Positions 7,450 through 16,200 of a stretch of DNA of 64,000 nucleotides are shown here, piece after piece (the first letter of the stretch is position 1; each line of letters begins with the position of its first letter). The notes below the pieces were generated by a model. That model had not been told where the DNA came from, searched no databases, and saw only the letters and a program-made list of their open reading frames with translations. Source of the stretch: Marininema halotolerans (GTDB lineage: Bacteria > Bacillota > Bacilli > Thermoactinomycetales > DSM-45169). Position numbers and translations under genes: made by a program. The DNA lies in the NCBI RefSeq assembly GCF_900116235.1, contig NZ_FPAA01000002.1, forward strand, positions 310,001 to 374,000. The letters run 5' to 3'.

Positions 7450-7526
7450 AGGGTAATCATCAGAGGATCTTTGATAGCAACACATTAACCACTTATCGCC
7501 CAAAGCAGGCGTGAGCCGAAAGTGAT

Positions 7527-8585
7527 TTATTTTAAAACCAATTGTGTGGTAACCGGGTTATGGTCACTATGTTCAAATCCAAGTGAGTGTCCATAAGTGT
7601 TCATTACTTTAACATTCGGGGAAACGATAAAGCCGTCAATATTGGATAGGAAGTTTACTCCTTTTTGATAAGAACGGGCTAGCGTTCTAGAGGTAGGGAT
7701 CGTAGGATCAGCTACCCATTTAAAGCCGGATGGAGCAAAATTACTCGGAATGGTTTGCATCCAATCCGGCCAAGCTTCTGTGGTTTTAAAACGTTTTGAA
7801 TTCGTTCCTGGAATTTGATGATTCCAATCGCCACCTAGCACGATGTAATTTCCTCGTGCATACTCTTTGTTCATATACTCTTGGAGAAATTGAAGTTGTT
7901 GCTTTCTCACCTTTCCACCCTTGTCGTATGCAGAGAGATGAACATTCACCATAAGTAATTCTTTCCCATTTTTCAACGGAACTCGATTTTCCATGATACA
8001 ACGATCTAAATCAAACAACTGTTGCGGCCAAGCTTCTTTTCCATACAGCGAAAAGCGAGTGCTCTTTGTTGTTTTGTACTCTGATAGAGTGGCGAGCCCT
8101 GATTGGGTAGAACCGTGCGGATCAAAAACAGGCACAGGAACCCAAGGAACGGTATAGTTGAGTGCAAAGGTTACACTTTTATTAGGCAAGTGTTTTTTTA
8201 TATGAGCTAACTCGTCCACATGAAAACTTCTAGATGAATCAATATCGACCTCTTGGAGAAAGAAGAAGGAAGAGTTCTCTTTCTTTAATACTTGTGTGAT
8301 CCCCTCTAGATTCTTCATGACCTGTTCTTGACTACTGCCATGAGAATCCGTTCCACCATCCATAAAAAAGTCTTCTTTTTTATCAAGACCCGCATAGCCG
8401 ATATTAAAAGAAGTCACTGTGAAAGGGACTCCCACATCTAACTGCTGATGGGTATTATGCTCAATGGGAATAGAAAGAGAATTGGGTGGAACATAGTCCG
8501 TTATGGTCATATAACCGAGAAAACCACCCACAATAACAAGTGGACTACAAATTAATAGCAGCAATATTTTAAACCGCTTTTTCAT
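7527..8585 (-). CDS. Exported endonuclease/exonuclease/phosphatase (EEP) family protein
   Basis: The 352-residue protein starts with a Lys/Arg plus hydrophobic segment (residues 1-28) that is a signal peptide or membrane anchor. The DNase I-like catalytic motifs follow in order: TSFNIG, QEVD, NVHLSA, GGDWNH, NIDGF and the terminal SDHNPV. This fold hydrolyses phosphodiesters in nucleic acids or phosphoinositide/sphingolipid head groups. An exported form in a Gram-positive could be an extracellular nuclease or phospholipase. It stands alone between two HtrA remnants. Confidence 0.85.
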   Translation of the reverse strand: MKKRFKILLLLICSPLVIVGGFLGYMTITDYVPPNSLSIPIEHNTHQQLDVGVPFTVTSFNIGYAGLDKKEDFFMDGGTDSHGSSQEQVMKNLEGITQVLKKENSSFFFLQEVDIDSSRSFHVDELAHIKKHLPNKSVTFALNYTVPWVPVPVFDPHGSTQSGLATLSEYKTTKSTRFSLYGKEAWPQQLFDLDRCIMENRVPLKNGKELLMVNVHLSAYDKGGKVRKQQLQFLQEYMNKEYARGNYIVLGGDWNHQIPGTNSKRFKTTEAWPDWMQTIPSNFAPSGFKWVADPTIPTSRTLARSYQKGVNFLSNIDGFIVSPNVKVMNTYGHSLGFEHSDHNPVTTQLVLK

Positions 8586-8967
8586 ATCATTTCAATCCCT
8601 TTGCAAAATATATTATTGTGTAATATACATAATATCCCTATATCGACGATATTTAAAATAATTATCGAATATAAATCCACTTATCAATCCAGATCGAAAG
8701 CAAAAATCCACCCAATCGAATGATATGGTTGTAGGAGCATGACAGCCGCCCATCTTAAAAGTCTAAGGAATCTTGGGTTTGAACCGCCTTTCTCAGATGA
8801 GCTACTTCTTGCTTTTATCATTTTAAATTATCATGAGTTTATTTATTGTACAACAGGTAAAACCTTTCATTTCTAGCTGCATTAAACGTGAGAGTCTCAC
8901 GAACCAGAAAGGATTGTAGCACGCTAACTCCCCTTCGCCAAGGAGTGTCAACGAAGCCCTTATGATA

Positions 8968-9243
8968 GTGATTTAGGTGCTCTCGGTAATTCCCTCATCT
9001 AAACCATATCGTCACTCTTGATGTCATCAGTGGCAAAGATCGTCCCTTAAGGATGGAAGATCCTTAAGGGACGATCAGACAGAGGCTTCAATTATAGTGG
9101 TGGGCAAGGGCACCTGCTCAATATATTTTGGGGCAATCAATTGGCATCCATACATTAGTGTCTATCCCTCTCAGAGCATCAGCTTTGCCTCCTCGATTGA
9201 CGAAGTGAAACCGTTGATCCCTTCGTATATTGAAAAGACCTAA
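8968..9243 (+). pseudogene. Second HtrA protease fragment, heavily decayed
   Basis: The DNA aligns with 7095-7382 over its whole length (shared GTCATCAGTGGCAAAGA, TTGGCATC, ATACATTAGTG, CAGAGCATCAGCTTTGCC, TATTGAAAAGACC) but is broken by stops and indels. The catalytic GNSGGPL is lost (reads as GGGQG-like). A novel hairpin lies within it. It shows an old duplication of the protease segment flanking the EEP gene. Confidence 0.75.
9038..9076. repeat. 17-bp perfect hairpin inside the HtrA relic
   Basis: GATCGTCCCTTAAGGAT, a loop GGAAG, then ATCCTTAAGGGACGATC. The first arm corresponds to the ancestral coding sequence in the sister copy (GACCGCCCATTAAGCAT). The second arm has replaced the next codons. 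Confidence 0.85.
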
Positions 9244-9301
9244 AAAGGAGTCATTTATTAAGCCAATCATGCTTTATTACGGATCCCTCCATAAGAAAAC
9301 A

Positions 9302-9333
9302 CCTGTGCATTCATAAATGAATACACAGGTGCA
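9302..9333. repeat. Inverted repeat found after members of the 83-residue gene family
   Basis: CACCTGTG-ATTCAT-ATGAAT-CACAGGTG forms a near-perfect hairpin. A diverged copy is at 26363-26394, also just after the stop of a gene of the same family, so it is probably that family's terminator carried along in duplications. Confidence 0.65.
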
Positions 9334-9344
9334 AGATAGTTAGA

Positions 9345-9480
9345 TTTAAGATTCGTTCTTGTATTTGTCTGGTACGTATTCCGGTAACTCTGCTGGCAAT
9401 ACATACTTTTATATCATGTTTCACAGTTCATTTTGGAAATGGGAAAGACTGCTCCCTATCTTCATAACAACCTATTAACT
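9345..9480 (-). pseudogene. Remnant of the 83-residue immunity-type gene family
   Basis: The end reads LPEYVPDKYKNES-stop, almost the same as the C-terminus of the intact genes at 25436 and 26408 (LPDKYK). Upstream the frame is broken and no start is found. The adjoining hairpin is also shared. Confidence 0.65.
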
Positions 9481-9527
9481 TATAGATACTTTCTTACAGA
9501 CAATTTAGCAGCGGATGTTTGAATATA

Positions 9528-10154
9528 TCAATCAATAAATATCGAATTTATTCTATCCTTATCATAATCCAAAATCCAATCATTATATTTAATGAATGTA
9601 TCCTTAAGGTGATTCTTACTTTTAGATATGATATCCATACCTCTATAATCATATAGAAAGAATATGATATTTTTAGAAGAGTTTATTATAAACATATTAC
9701 CTATCAATGATGGCTCAATATCGAAACTTCGATTAGCATTTGTAATTAAAAGATTTTTTATATCTACATCACTAGTTCTACATTGAAGAGAGTATCGAAA
9801 TGTCCAAGAATCAGTATCACTGGGCTCAGAATAACGATAAGGGAATGTTTTTCTATCTATTTTCACCTCTTTATTATCTATATTAGTATGGCGGTAAAAA
9901 TAAGATATAACCTCATCTTCTTCAGGAGGAGGATTATCTTCCACGCTGTCTACAAATATAGTTATTATAAGTTCATCATCCTGTTTGCACAGTTCATTTA
10001 AAAGAGAAATAGATCGGCTATATACCTGTTCTTTAATACCTTCCTCACTCATCTCAAACCTTAATCCTATTTCATAGTTATAAAAAAGAGGCGACATCAA
10101 TTTTAATCCAGAAAAATTATTTTCCATATAGTCATCTAGATTGATTTTTTTCAT
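9528..10154 (-). CDS. DUF3885-like protein, possible immunity protein
   Basis: The start at 10154 (MKKINLDDYM) is chosen for GGGAG eight bases upstream. The 208-residue protein carries NYEIGLRFEM near the N-terminus, DDELIITIFVDS, and the C-terminal YDYRGMDII and YNDWILDYDKDRI motifs I associate with DUF3885. Members often stand beside toxin loci in Bacillales. No signal peptide or enzyme motif is seen. The immunity role is inferred from context. Confidence 0.65.
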   Translation of the reverse strand: MKKINLDDYMENNFSGLKLMSPLFYNYEIGLRFEMSEEGIKEQVYSRSISLLNELCKQDDELIITIFVDSVEDNPPPEEDEVISYFYRHTNIDNKEVKIDRKTFPYRYSEPSDTDSWTFRYSLQCRTSDVDIKNLLITNANRSFDIEPSLIGNMFIINSSKNIIFFLYDYRGMDIISKSKNHLKDTFIKYNDWILDYDKDRINSIFID

Positions 10155-10416
10155 TGTAAACACTCCCATAACTAAATAACCTTTCCTGCATCACTCATCA
10201 CTTCATTTAATAGATATTTTATTTAATAAATGTCTTTAAGTTCACTTTTCAAATCCATCTAATCATCATTATTATAATTTTTTCAATTAAATGTAATTAT
10301 TTATAAATAAATTTATCAAATATCCTATCTCCATTCTTGTCCCGTTTTCTGAGCCACCTTCACCGCCTAAATCTTTTGGATCAGTGACTCTATCTTATAA
10401 AACACCTGGGTGACCC

Positions 10417-10761
10417 TTACTTTTCCCAATAAACACGACCTGCAATGATAACCATGACTATGATGATACCTTCATCATGCAATACCATTTTGAGTGACTT
10501 ACTATTTTTCATTGTTGTATCAACAGTCAATATCTCAAAATCTTTTATTTCCAAATTGCTAGGTTCTATCTGTACATCTTCCACGTCATCAAAAATAAGT
10601 CTTTTCATAGTGATTTCACTTTGCCCTTTTTGAAAAGCTCTTTGTCTCCAATTGCATAATTCAATATCTAGAATAACTTTATGTTCCTGGGACAAATATG
10701 TGTACTTTTCTACATTACTGTCGTGTAAATCATAGGACATAACAAACTTACTTATTTCCAT
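10417..10761 (-). CDS. Hypothetical protein of the immunity-type cluster
   Basis: The ATG at 10761 has AAGGTGG eight bases upstream, giving 114 residues (a GTG at 10773 is less likely). The protein has alternating beta-strand stretches (HKVILDIELCNW, KSLKMVLHDEGIIIVMVII) and an acidic middle (FDDVEDVQIEP). No family is recognised. Small soluble acidic beta-rich proteins in such rows are typical orphan immunity proteins. Confidence 0.55.
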   Translation of the reverse strand: MEISKFVMSYDLHDSNVEKYTYLSQEHKVILDIELCNWRQRAFQKGQSEITMKRLIFDDVEDVQIEPSNLEIKDFEILTVDTTMKNSKSLKMVLHDEGIIIVMVIIAGRVYWEK

Positions 10762-10864
10762 CCAATACACCACCTTTGATTTATTTCACTCACATTTTGT
10801 ATTCTAAAAGTGGGAAGGTGGAAAACATATGGAATTTCGAGCATGCTATTTTCAACCATGGTGT

Positions 10865-11323
10865 CTATAGTGCCAATTCCTTCAGGTTTTTTGCTGATCT
10901 TCGAAGCTCTTCAATATCTTCGGACGACCATCCTTTATTATTTATTTTCCTAATTAATTTACGAGAGGCATTTAATAGTTGTTCGATCAGGTAAGCCATG
11001 TCTACAATAGAGGTGAACACCTCCACCCTATCATATTTCAAAAAAGATAGTTTCACTTTCTTATTTTCAATTTTTGCAGCATTGACTCGAAATGGACCAT
11101 CCATAAAATAAAGAATTTCTGTACTTCCTATTTTTGCTTTAGATAGCCTTTCCACTGCCCTATTCCACCAACCTAGAATGATAATAGGAAAATCAAACCA
11201 ATACTGATCTGGAAAGCTATTCATCTTTTCTGTAATAAATATATCACCCACAATATTTCCGCTCGAATACATCGCAAGACTATCCACATCTACAATTACT
11301 TCAATCCTATTTGCCGAAGTCAT
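10865..11323 (-). CDS. Hypothetical protein of the immunity-type cluster
   Basis: The 152-residue protein starts at 11323 behind GGAAGGTGAG; the GTG at 11332 lies within that ribosome site. It has an N-terminal beta region (NRIEVIVDVDSLAMYSSGNIVGDIFI), a Trp-rich middle (FDFPIIILGWWNRAVE) and a helical, Lys/Arg-rich end. No family is recognised. Confidence 0.55.
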   Translation of the reverse strand: MTSANRIEVIVDVDSLAMYSSGNIVGDIFITEKMNSFPDQYWFDFPIIILGWWNRAVERLSKAKIGSTEILYFMDGPFRVNAAKIENKKVKLSFLKYDRVEVFTSIVDMAYLIEQLLNASRKLIRKINNKGWSSEDIEELRRSAKNLKELAL

Positions 11324-11479
11324 GTTACTCACCTTCCACCAACTTCCTAAGATTTTTTGGCTACCCTTTGAGTAACCGATTGTTTCTTTCCGGTAACCTT
11401 ATCATGTAAATTAAATAAGCGATCCCTCTCAAGAAACTAAGAATCTCTTTTAGCACTTCGCGCTTTTTGTATTGTCTAT

Positions 11480-11660
11480 TTGTTCGAGGAGACTAACCCA
11501 GCTTTTATGTATTCACCACCAGCAAACAATGGATCGCGATAATACGCTATATCTTCCTCCACTCAATCATCTTTTCTATCGCGAAACCCATCTAATACGA
11601 TTTCAATCACTTCTACAGGCTCTTCAATGGATATACCATCGTTATAGTAACAAATACAAT
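11480..11660 (-). pseudogene. Possible decayed coding fragment
   Basis: The minus strand gives IEEPVEVIEIVLDGFRDRKDD-stop, and in another frame EDIAYYRDPLFAGGEYIKAGLV. Both look protein-like, but there is no start codon or ribosome site. It may be a frameshifted immunity relic. Confidence 0.3.
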
Positions 11661-11670
11661 GGTTAGACGA

Positions 11671-11707
11671 AAAAAGACAGGTATACCTTTGTTAAAAAGT
11701 ATACCTG
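11671..11707 (-). terminator. Terminator of the CPCC gene
   Basis: CAGGTATAC/GTATACCTG around a 11-base loop is followed on the minus strand by TCTTTTTT. Confidence 0.75.
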
Positions 11708-11742
11708 CCATGAATAGTTAAATTGCTACTACATAATCACCT

Positions 11743-12012
11743 CTACTGATCACGTTTCCCTTTTTTATTAAATGGAATTTCATCAATTAGCGGCTTTCTT
11801 ACATCATTTACATACTTAGGCCCACATGCTCCACATTTTTTAAAATTAACACGGGCTTCATTTAAACTCTCGATATTTGCCCCTCCTTGGAAATCTGGGT
11901 TATTATACTGTAAATCATCATCTTCCCAGTAACATACGGGACAAATACCAAAGGTGCCATGTTGTTCTTCATTTCTTGTTAAATATCCACAGCATGGACA
12001 TGGATAAGACAT
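11743..12012 (-). CDS. Cysteine-rich CPCC-family zinc-binding protein
   Basis: The start MSYPCPCCGYLTR at 12012 is chosen by alignment with the paralogue at 25703-25960; the longer frame adds 21 residues with no ribosome site. The 89-residue protein holds CPCCGY, CPVCYWEDD and KKCGAC, likely binding zinc. The CPCC family is often linked to polymorphic toxins as an immunity protein. The paralogues share most residues, including GGAN-ESLNEARV and VNDVRKPL. Confidence 0.8.
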   Translation of the reverse strand: MSYPCPCCGYLTRNEEQHGTFGICPVCYWEDDDLQYNNPDFQGGANIESLNEARVNFKKCGACGPKYVNDVRKPLIDEIPFNKKGKRDQ

Positions 12013-12074
12013 AGAATGATCTTCATTCCTATTTCGGGTATCGTAATAACGCTTACCATTTGTTGGTTTAAACA

Positions 12075-12312
12075 TTGTCTGGGGGGGATTTCAATCTTTG
12101 GTTGAGGAAGCCCTGTCTCTGTGGCACTTGCCTTCCAATCGATGTTATCCACGATGAGGGACGTCTGCTTCATTCCTTGATGGGGCTCGGCTTACAGCTA
12201 CCTATCAGTATCATTCACTTTAAAGGTAGACCGCCTAATAAACTCACAATGAATAACCCTTGTGTTAAAGCATCCATGGAAGATTACATTCGTAGAAGTA
12301 AAATTAGGCCGA
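12075..12312. other. Junk between immunity gene and RHS relic
   Basis: The minus strand reads DNIDWKASATETGLPQPKIEIPP and the plus strand VIHDEGRLLHSLMGLGLQLP in overlapping short frames. Neither has a ribosome site or family match. Probably mosaic remains of a toxin C-terminus. Confidence 0.35.
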
Positions 12313-12447
12313 GTTTATAAGATCAGCCGAGCTACCATCCGTAATAGGCTAGCAGCCTTTGTGCCATATTTTTTCGCAATCACCGCACTGCCGGCTAGTG
12401 GAACCATCGTGCGGTAGATAGGGCCTCATTGGCATAGTCTCCCTCAA
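12313..12447 (-). pseudogene. RHS/WapA C-terminal relic with frameshift
   Basis: The minus strand reads LEGDYANEALSTA, then after a +1 shift MVPLAGSAVIAKKYGTK. This matches LEGDYVNAGLSTAAMVPLIGWGATGAKVGGK just before the Hint domain of the intact RHS protein. It is the stump of an older toxin module next to an orphan immunity gene. Confidence 0.7.
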
Positions 12448-12598
12448 GAAAATACCATTATGAAAGTATCTTCTTTGTTTCTAATACCCATTTTTAATTT
12501 AAAAATTCATATAATAATTATATTTTACCTCTCGTTGGGCATATTTATATATATCAGACTCTACTTATGCACGAAAACCACCATACAACCACTTACCG

Positions 12599-13201
12599 TT
12601 ATAAAGGCATAGGACCAGATTTTGAGCCGTGCCATTCATCAGTTCCGCCACACCGTGGACACTTTAAAATAGTTCGATTATAGGGTTGCCAAGTCTCCGT
12701 GCAATAAGTACACATGACCCATCCACCCTCTAATTTTTCTACTTTAAAAGGTGATTTCAAAAGTATCTCTTCACCAAACCGACTTTCAGGACCCATCCAA
12801 TTTGAAGCATCTCGATAAAACAAACGCGAACAAATAAAACGATTATTGTCAAGGTCAAGTAGAATTTGCTGTGAGGAATTTGTCTCATCTATTGATACTT
12901 TACAGTATGAAGACCATATCTCTTCTGATTTATGTAGTTTTAAATTTGTCACATTGCCCAGTATAAATTCAATTGCAGAAGGATTGCTCATTTGTCTTTG
13001 GATCAACATACGTAAATTATAATGAAAGTTCAAGTATATTGATGAATCAGAAGAAATAAATGCATCATTTAACACATGAATTTCTTTTATTAAGCCATCG
13101 TGAAACCTTCCTACATTATCAAGTAGATCATTCAATTCTCTTTCAGACCTAATTTCTTTGAATTGACCTATTCCCTTTATATCCAAAAAATTTTTATCCA
13201 T
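12599..13201 (-). CDS. Probable cognate immunity protein of the RHS toxin
   Basis: The longest frame overlaps the toxin end, but the start at 13201 (MDKNFLDIKG) has AAGGAG 11 bases upstream and lies 68 bases after the toxin stop. The 200-residue protein has a helical N-terminus (FHDGLIKEIHVLN, LRMLIQRQMSNPSAIEFILGN) and ends with a zinc-ribbon-like pair, CTYC and CPRCGG. A gene directly behind an RHS C-terminus is its immunity gene in all well-studied cases; the family name is unknown to me. Confidence 0.7.
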   Translation of the reverse strand: MDKNFLDIKGIGQFKEIRSERELNDLLDNVGRFHDGLIKEIHVLNDAFISSDSSIYLNFHYNLRMLIQRQMSNPSAIEFILGNVTNLKLHKSEEIWSSYCKVSIDETNSSQQILLDLDNNRFICSRLFYRDASNWMGPESRFGEEILLKSPFKVEKLEGGWVMCTYCTETWQPYNRTILKCPRCGGTDEWHGSKSGPMPL

Positions 13202-13232
13202 ATATACAATCTCTCCTTCTAGAGTAGTAAAT

Positions 13233-13257
13233 AAGCCCAACCTTTCAGGTTGGGCTT
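13233..13257 (-). terminator. Hairpin between RHS toxin gene and immunity gene
   Basis: AAGCCCAACC/GGTTGGGCTT with a 5-base loop lies just before the immunity ribosome site. Following T content is low (ATTTACT), so it may be partial, allowing read-through to the immunity gene. Confidence 0.6.
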
Positions 13258-13268
13258 GATCATTAATT

Positions 13269-16200
13269 TCAATCCCAAAAATGATAACTGGTTTCTTTAC
13301 CTTTAGATGAATATCCAGGTTTAAATTCAAATTCATGTAAATGAGGAGCAGAATGATCTTGGGGCATACTATGATCATTATGATCAATTCGATACTTTTG
13401 TCTACCTAGGTGATCATTTATTACAGTAGAACGTTCCCATTTTCCATTGTACCACCTATAATGCTGATATTTTTCTCCTGGTGTACCTAAATGGGGTGCC
13501 TTCCTCTTGCTCCAATACTCATTATATCTCTTGGCCTCACTAGGTGACATTTCGTCTGCAAATGAACACTTATTATGCACCCATACATGGTCATCCGACA
13601 CAAAGTACGTATGGTAATCTTCTACCTCAAAATTATACACGGTCACATGCTTCTGTGTCATCGTGACACGCTTTACAGGCAGAACTTTCCCTTTATCTGT
13701 TACCAGAAGATCTCCCCGTTGCAGATCCTTCGCTTTCACCCATCCCTTCCCTTTGACCCAGAAAGGATGCTCCGCAGTGATTTGAATCTTCTCGTTACCC
13801 ACAGTAACGGTGTAGATCGCATCCGCTTGGTGTCTAAAGAGCTGCTTTACTTTCTTGTAGCCGACTTTACCAGTCTTCTCATCCTTTGAGAGGACTTTGT
13901 CTCCCACCTTGATTTTCTCAATCGGCTTATCGCCATCATTGGTAAGCACTTTGGTTCCTGCAACAAAGCAAAGATTTTTAGCAACTTTTCCACCAACTTT
14001 TGCCCCTGTCGCTCCCCATCCGATTAAAGGAACCATCGCTGCCGTAGACAATCCCGCGTTGACATAATCTCCTTCTAGCGCATACCAACCAGCGTTAACC
14101 CCGTCAGCAACTTCTCCAAAACCAGGAACTAACCCAGCTACATCGAGGACAGTATGGCCCGCTTCACTTAAATCTTTTGCTGTCGGTTTACGTATTTGAT
14201 GGATACTCTTCTTTATCTGTTTCGACGTCTTTTTAACCGTATGCTTTACTTTTTTGTAGACTTTCCGGACTCTTTTTACAGCTTTTTTCACTGCTTTTTT
14301 GACTTTGGCCTTTACTCTATTATACGTCTTTTTCACATACCTCACTACGGGTTTGACGTAGGAGTGGTATACCTTTTTCGTCGCTTTGACCACGTGGGAA
14401 GCCGCTTTTTTTACGGATCTTACTGCCGATCCGACTGCTTTTTTGACTTTATGGGCGACTTTTTTCACTGCTTTTTTGACACTTTTGTAGATTCCTTTGA
14501 GGGACCAGTGTCCATCTGGATCATCATTCATTACGGGGTTGCCAGCAGCATAGGCGTAAAGGTTGTAGTTATCTCCATCCATCGCCAGTTCCAATTGTTC
14601 CTCTGAATCTGTAAACGAATCGGGCGTGGTGAATCTTCCGATACTTGGTTTGTAATCTCTAAATCCAAGATCATAGGATTCGGTGTTCGGATCCCATCGA
14701 TCCTCCCCATAGCGATAGGGGTTGTACATTTCTTTGGCTGGCTGAGACGGATCAGGCTTATCCACGCCAGTAAACATTTGTTTATCGTCTTCACCGTAGG
14801 GGGTATACCCATAGGTCCCCCGAATGTTCCCATTTTCATCCGTCAACAGTTCCACATCGTCATTGACGTTATCTTGATAATAGGACGTTTCATCCCCATC
14901 CTTCTTGTACATCGAGAGCAGTTCACCCCAAGGGGTATACGCATAGGAACGGGTAATTTCTCCGGCAACTTCTTCGGATACCACCTGTTCGGTCAATCCC
15001 AGATAGTTAAATGCGGTGGTTTTTTCATTTTCTGTGCCGACTTGTTCGGTTTTGGCTATGGTTCGATCCAGCGGATCGTATTTGAATTTCGTTGTTGTAA
15101 GCGCAGAACCATCTTTGACTCGTTTTTGATGCTCAATTGTGCGATCAAATTGGTCGTAGGTGTACTGCTCTTTGGTCTTTCCTTCGGATACAATCTTGTC
15201 CAAACGACCCATCGCATCATATTGATAGGTTGAAGCTACTCCATCTTGGGTCTCTGATTTGAGTCGGTTACGGTCGTAGGTGTAGCTTGTGACCGATCCA
15301 TTTTTTACTTTTTTAACAATATTATCATTGGCATCGAGGACATAGCTTTCACTGTCCGTGTGTGTCCCTGTCTTCTGATAGGATGTTAGACGATCCCGTG
15401 CATCATAGGCATATTTTGATACATCGTTGATCGCATGGTTATCCGCATCCTTACCCACATATGCATCCTGCGTGATATTTCCATTTAGGTCATAGGAAAG
15501 TTCATGTTGTTGGAGGGTGGTCCCATCCGCTTTTTTCATTTGCATCTGTTTAAGCATTTGACCCGGATAATACGAATAGTTGGTAACGTTACCGTTTGGT
15601 TTAGTTTCCCGTTCTACTAAGCCATTATCGGTATAGGCATAGGTGGTATCCTGCGCCTTTTTATTACCTACTAAATTTTGATGGCTGATTTTCGTTAATT
15701 GATCGAGTGGATCATAGGTGTATTCATTGTTATTCTCTGGGAGTTCTTGTTTGATCACATTCCCATTCACATCGTACGCATATTTGACACTTCGTTTGAC
15801 CTTACCATCCTTGATCTCATCCAGTTGGGAGACTTGGTTCAGGTCGTTAAACGTGGTCTTAAATGTATCCGTCGGTGCATCACTACTGTGGTCATCGGTT
15901 TGAATCAAATTGTCATTCACATCATAGCGGTACTCAAAGTCCTTTTTCTCAGCATCCGCTTGGCTACCACTCGCTTGTAAGCCATCATCCACCATGTGCT
16001 TGATTTTTCCATCTGGATAGAAATCCCACATCATTTTCCGGGCAACCGTTTCATCCCCACTCTTTACTGTCCGTACGGTTTGTTGCCCGTCCGCATTGTA
16101 ATCATAGAACGTCTCCTGATTCCAATCATCCTTGGAACCTTTGATCCATCCATTATCAAAGTAACTGAATGATGTCACATTCCGTTCATTCTGCCCTTCA

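Noticed and set aside
12075-12320. 81-residue plus-strand ORF beside the CPCC gene
   Set aside because: Begins at GTG-like context without ribosome site, overlaps a toxin relic, no family match.
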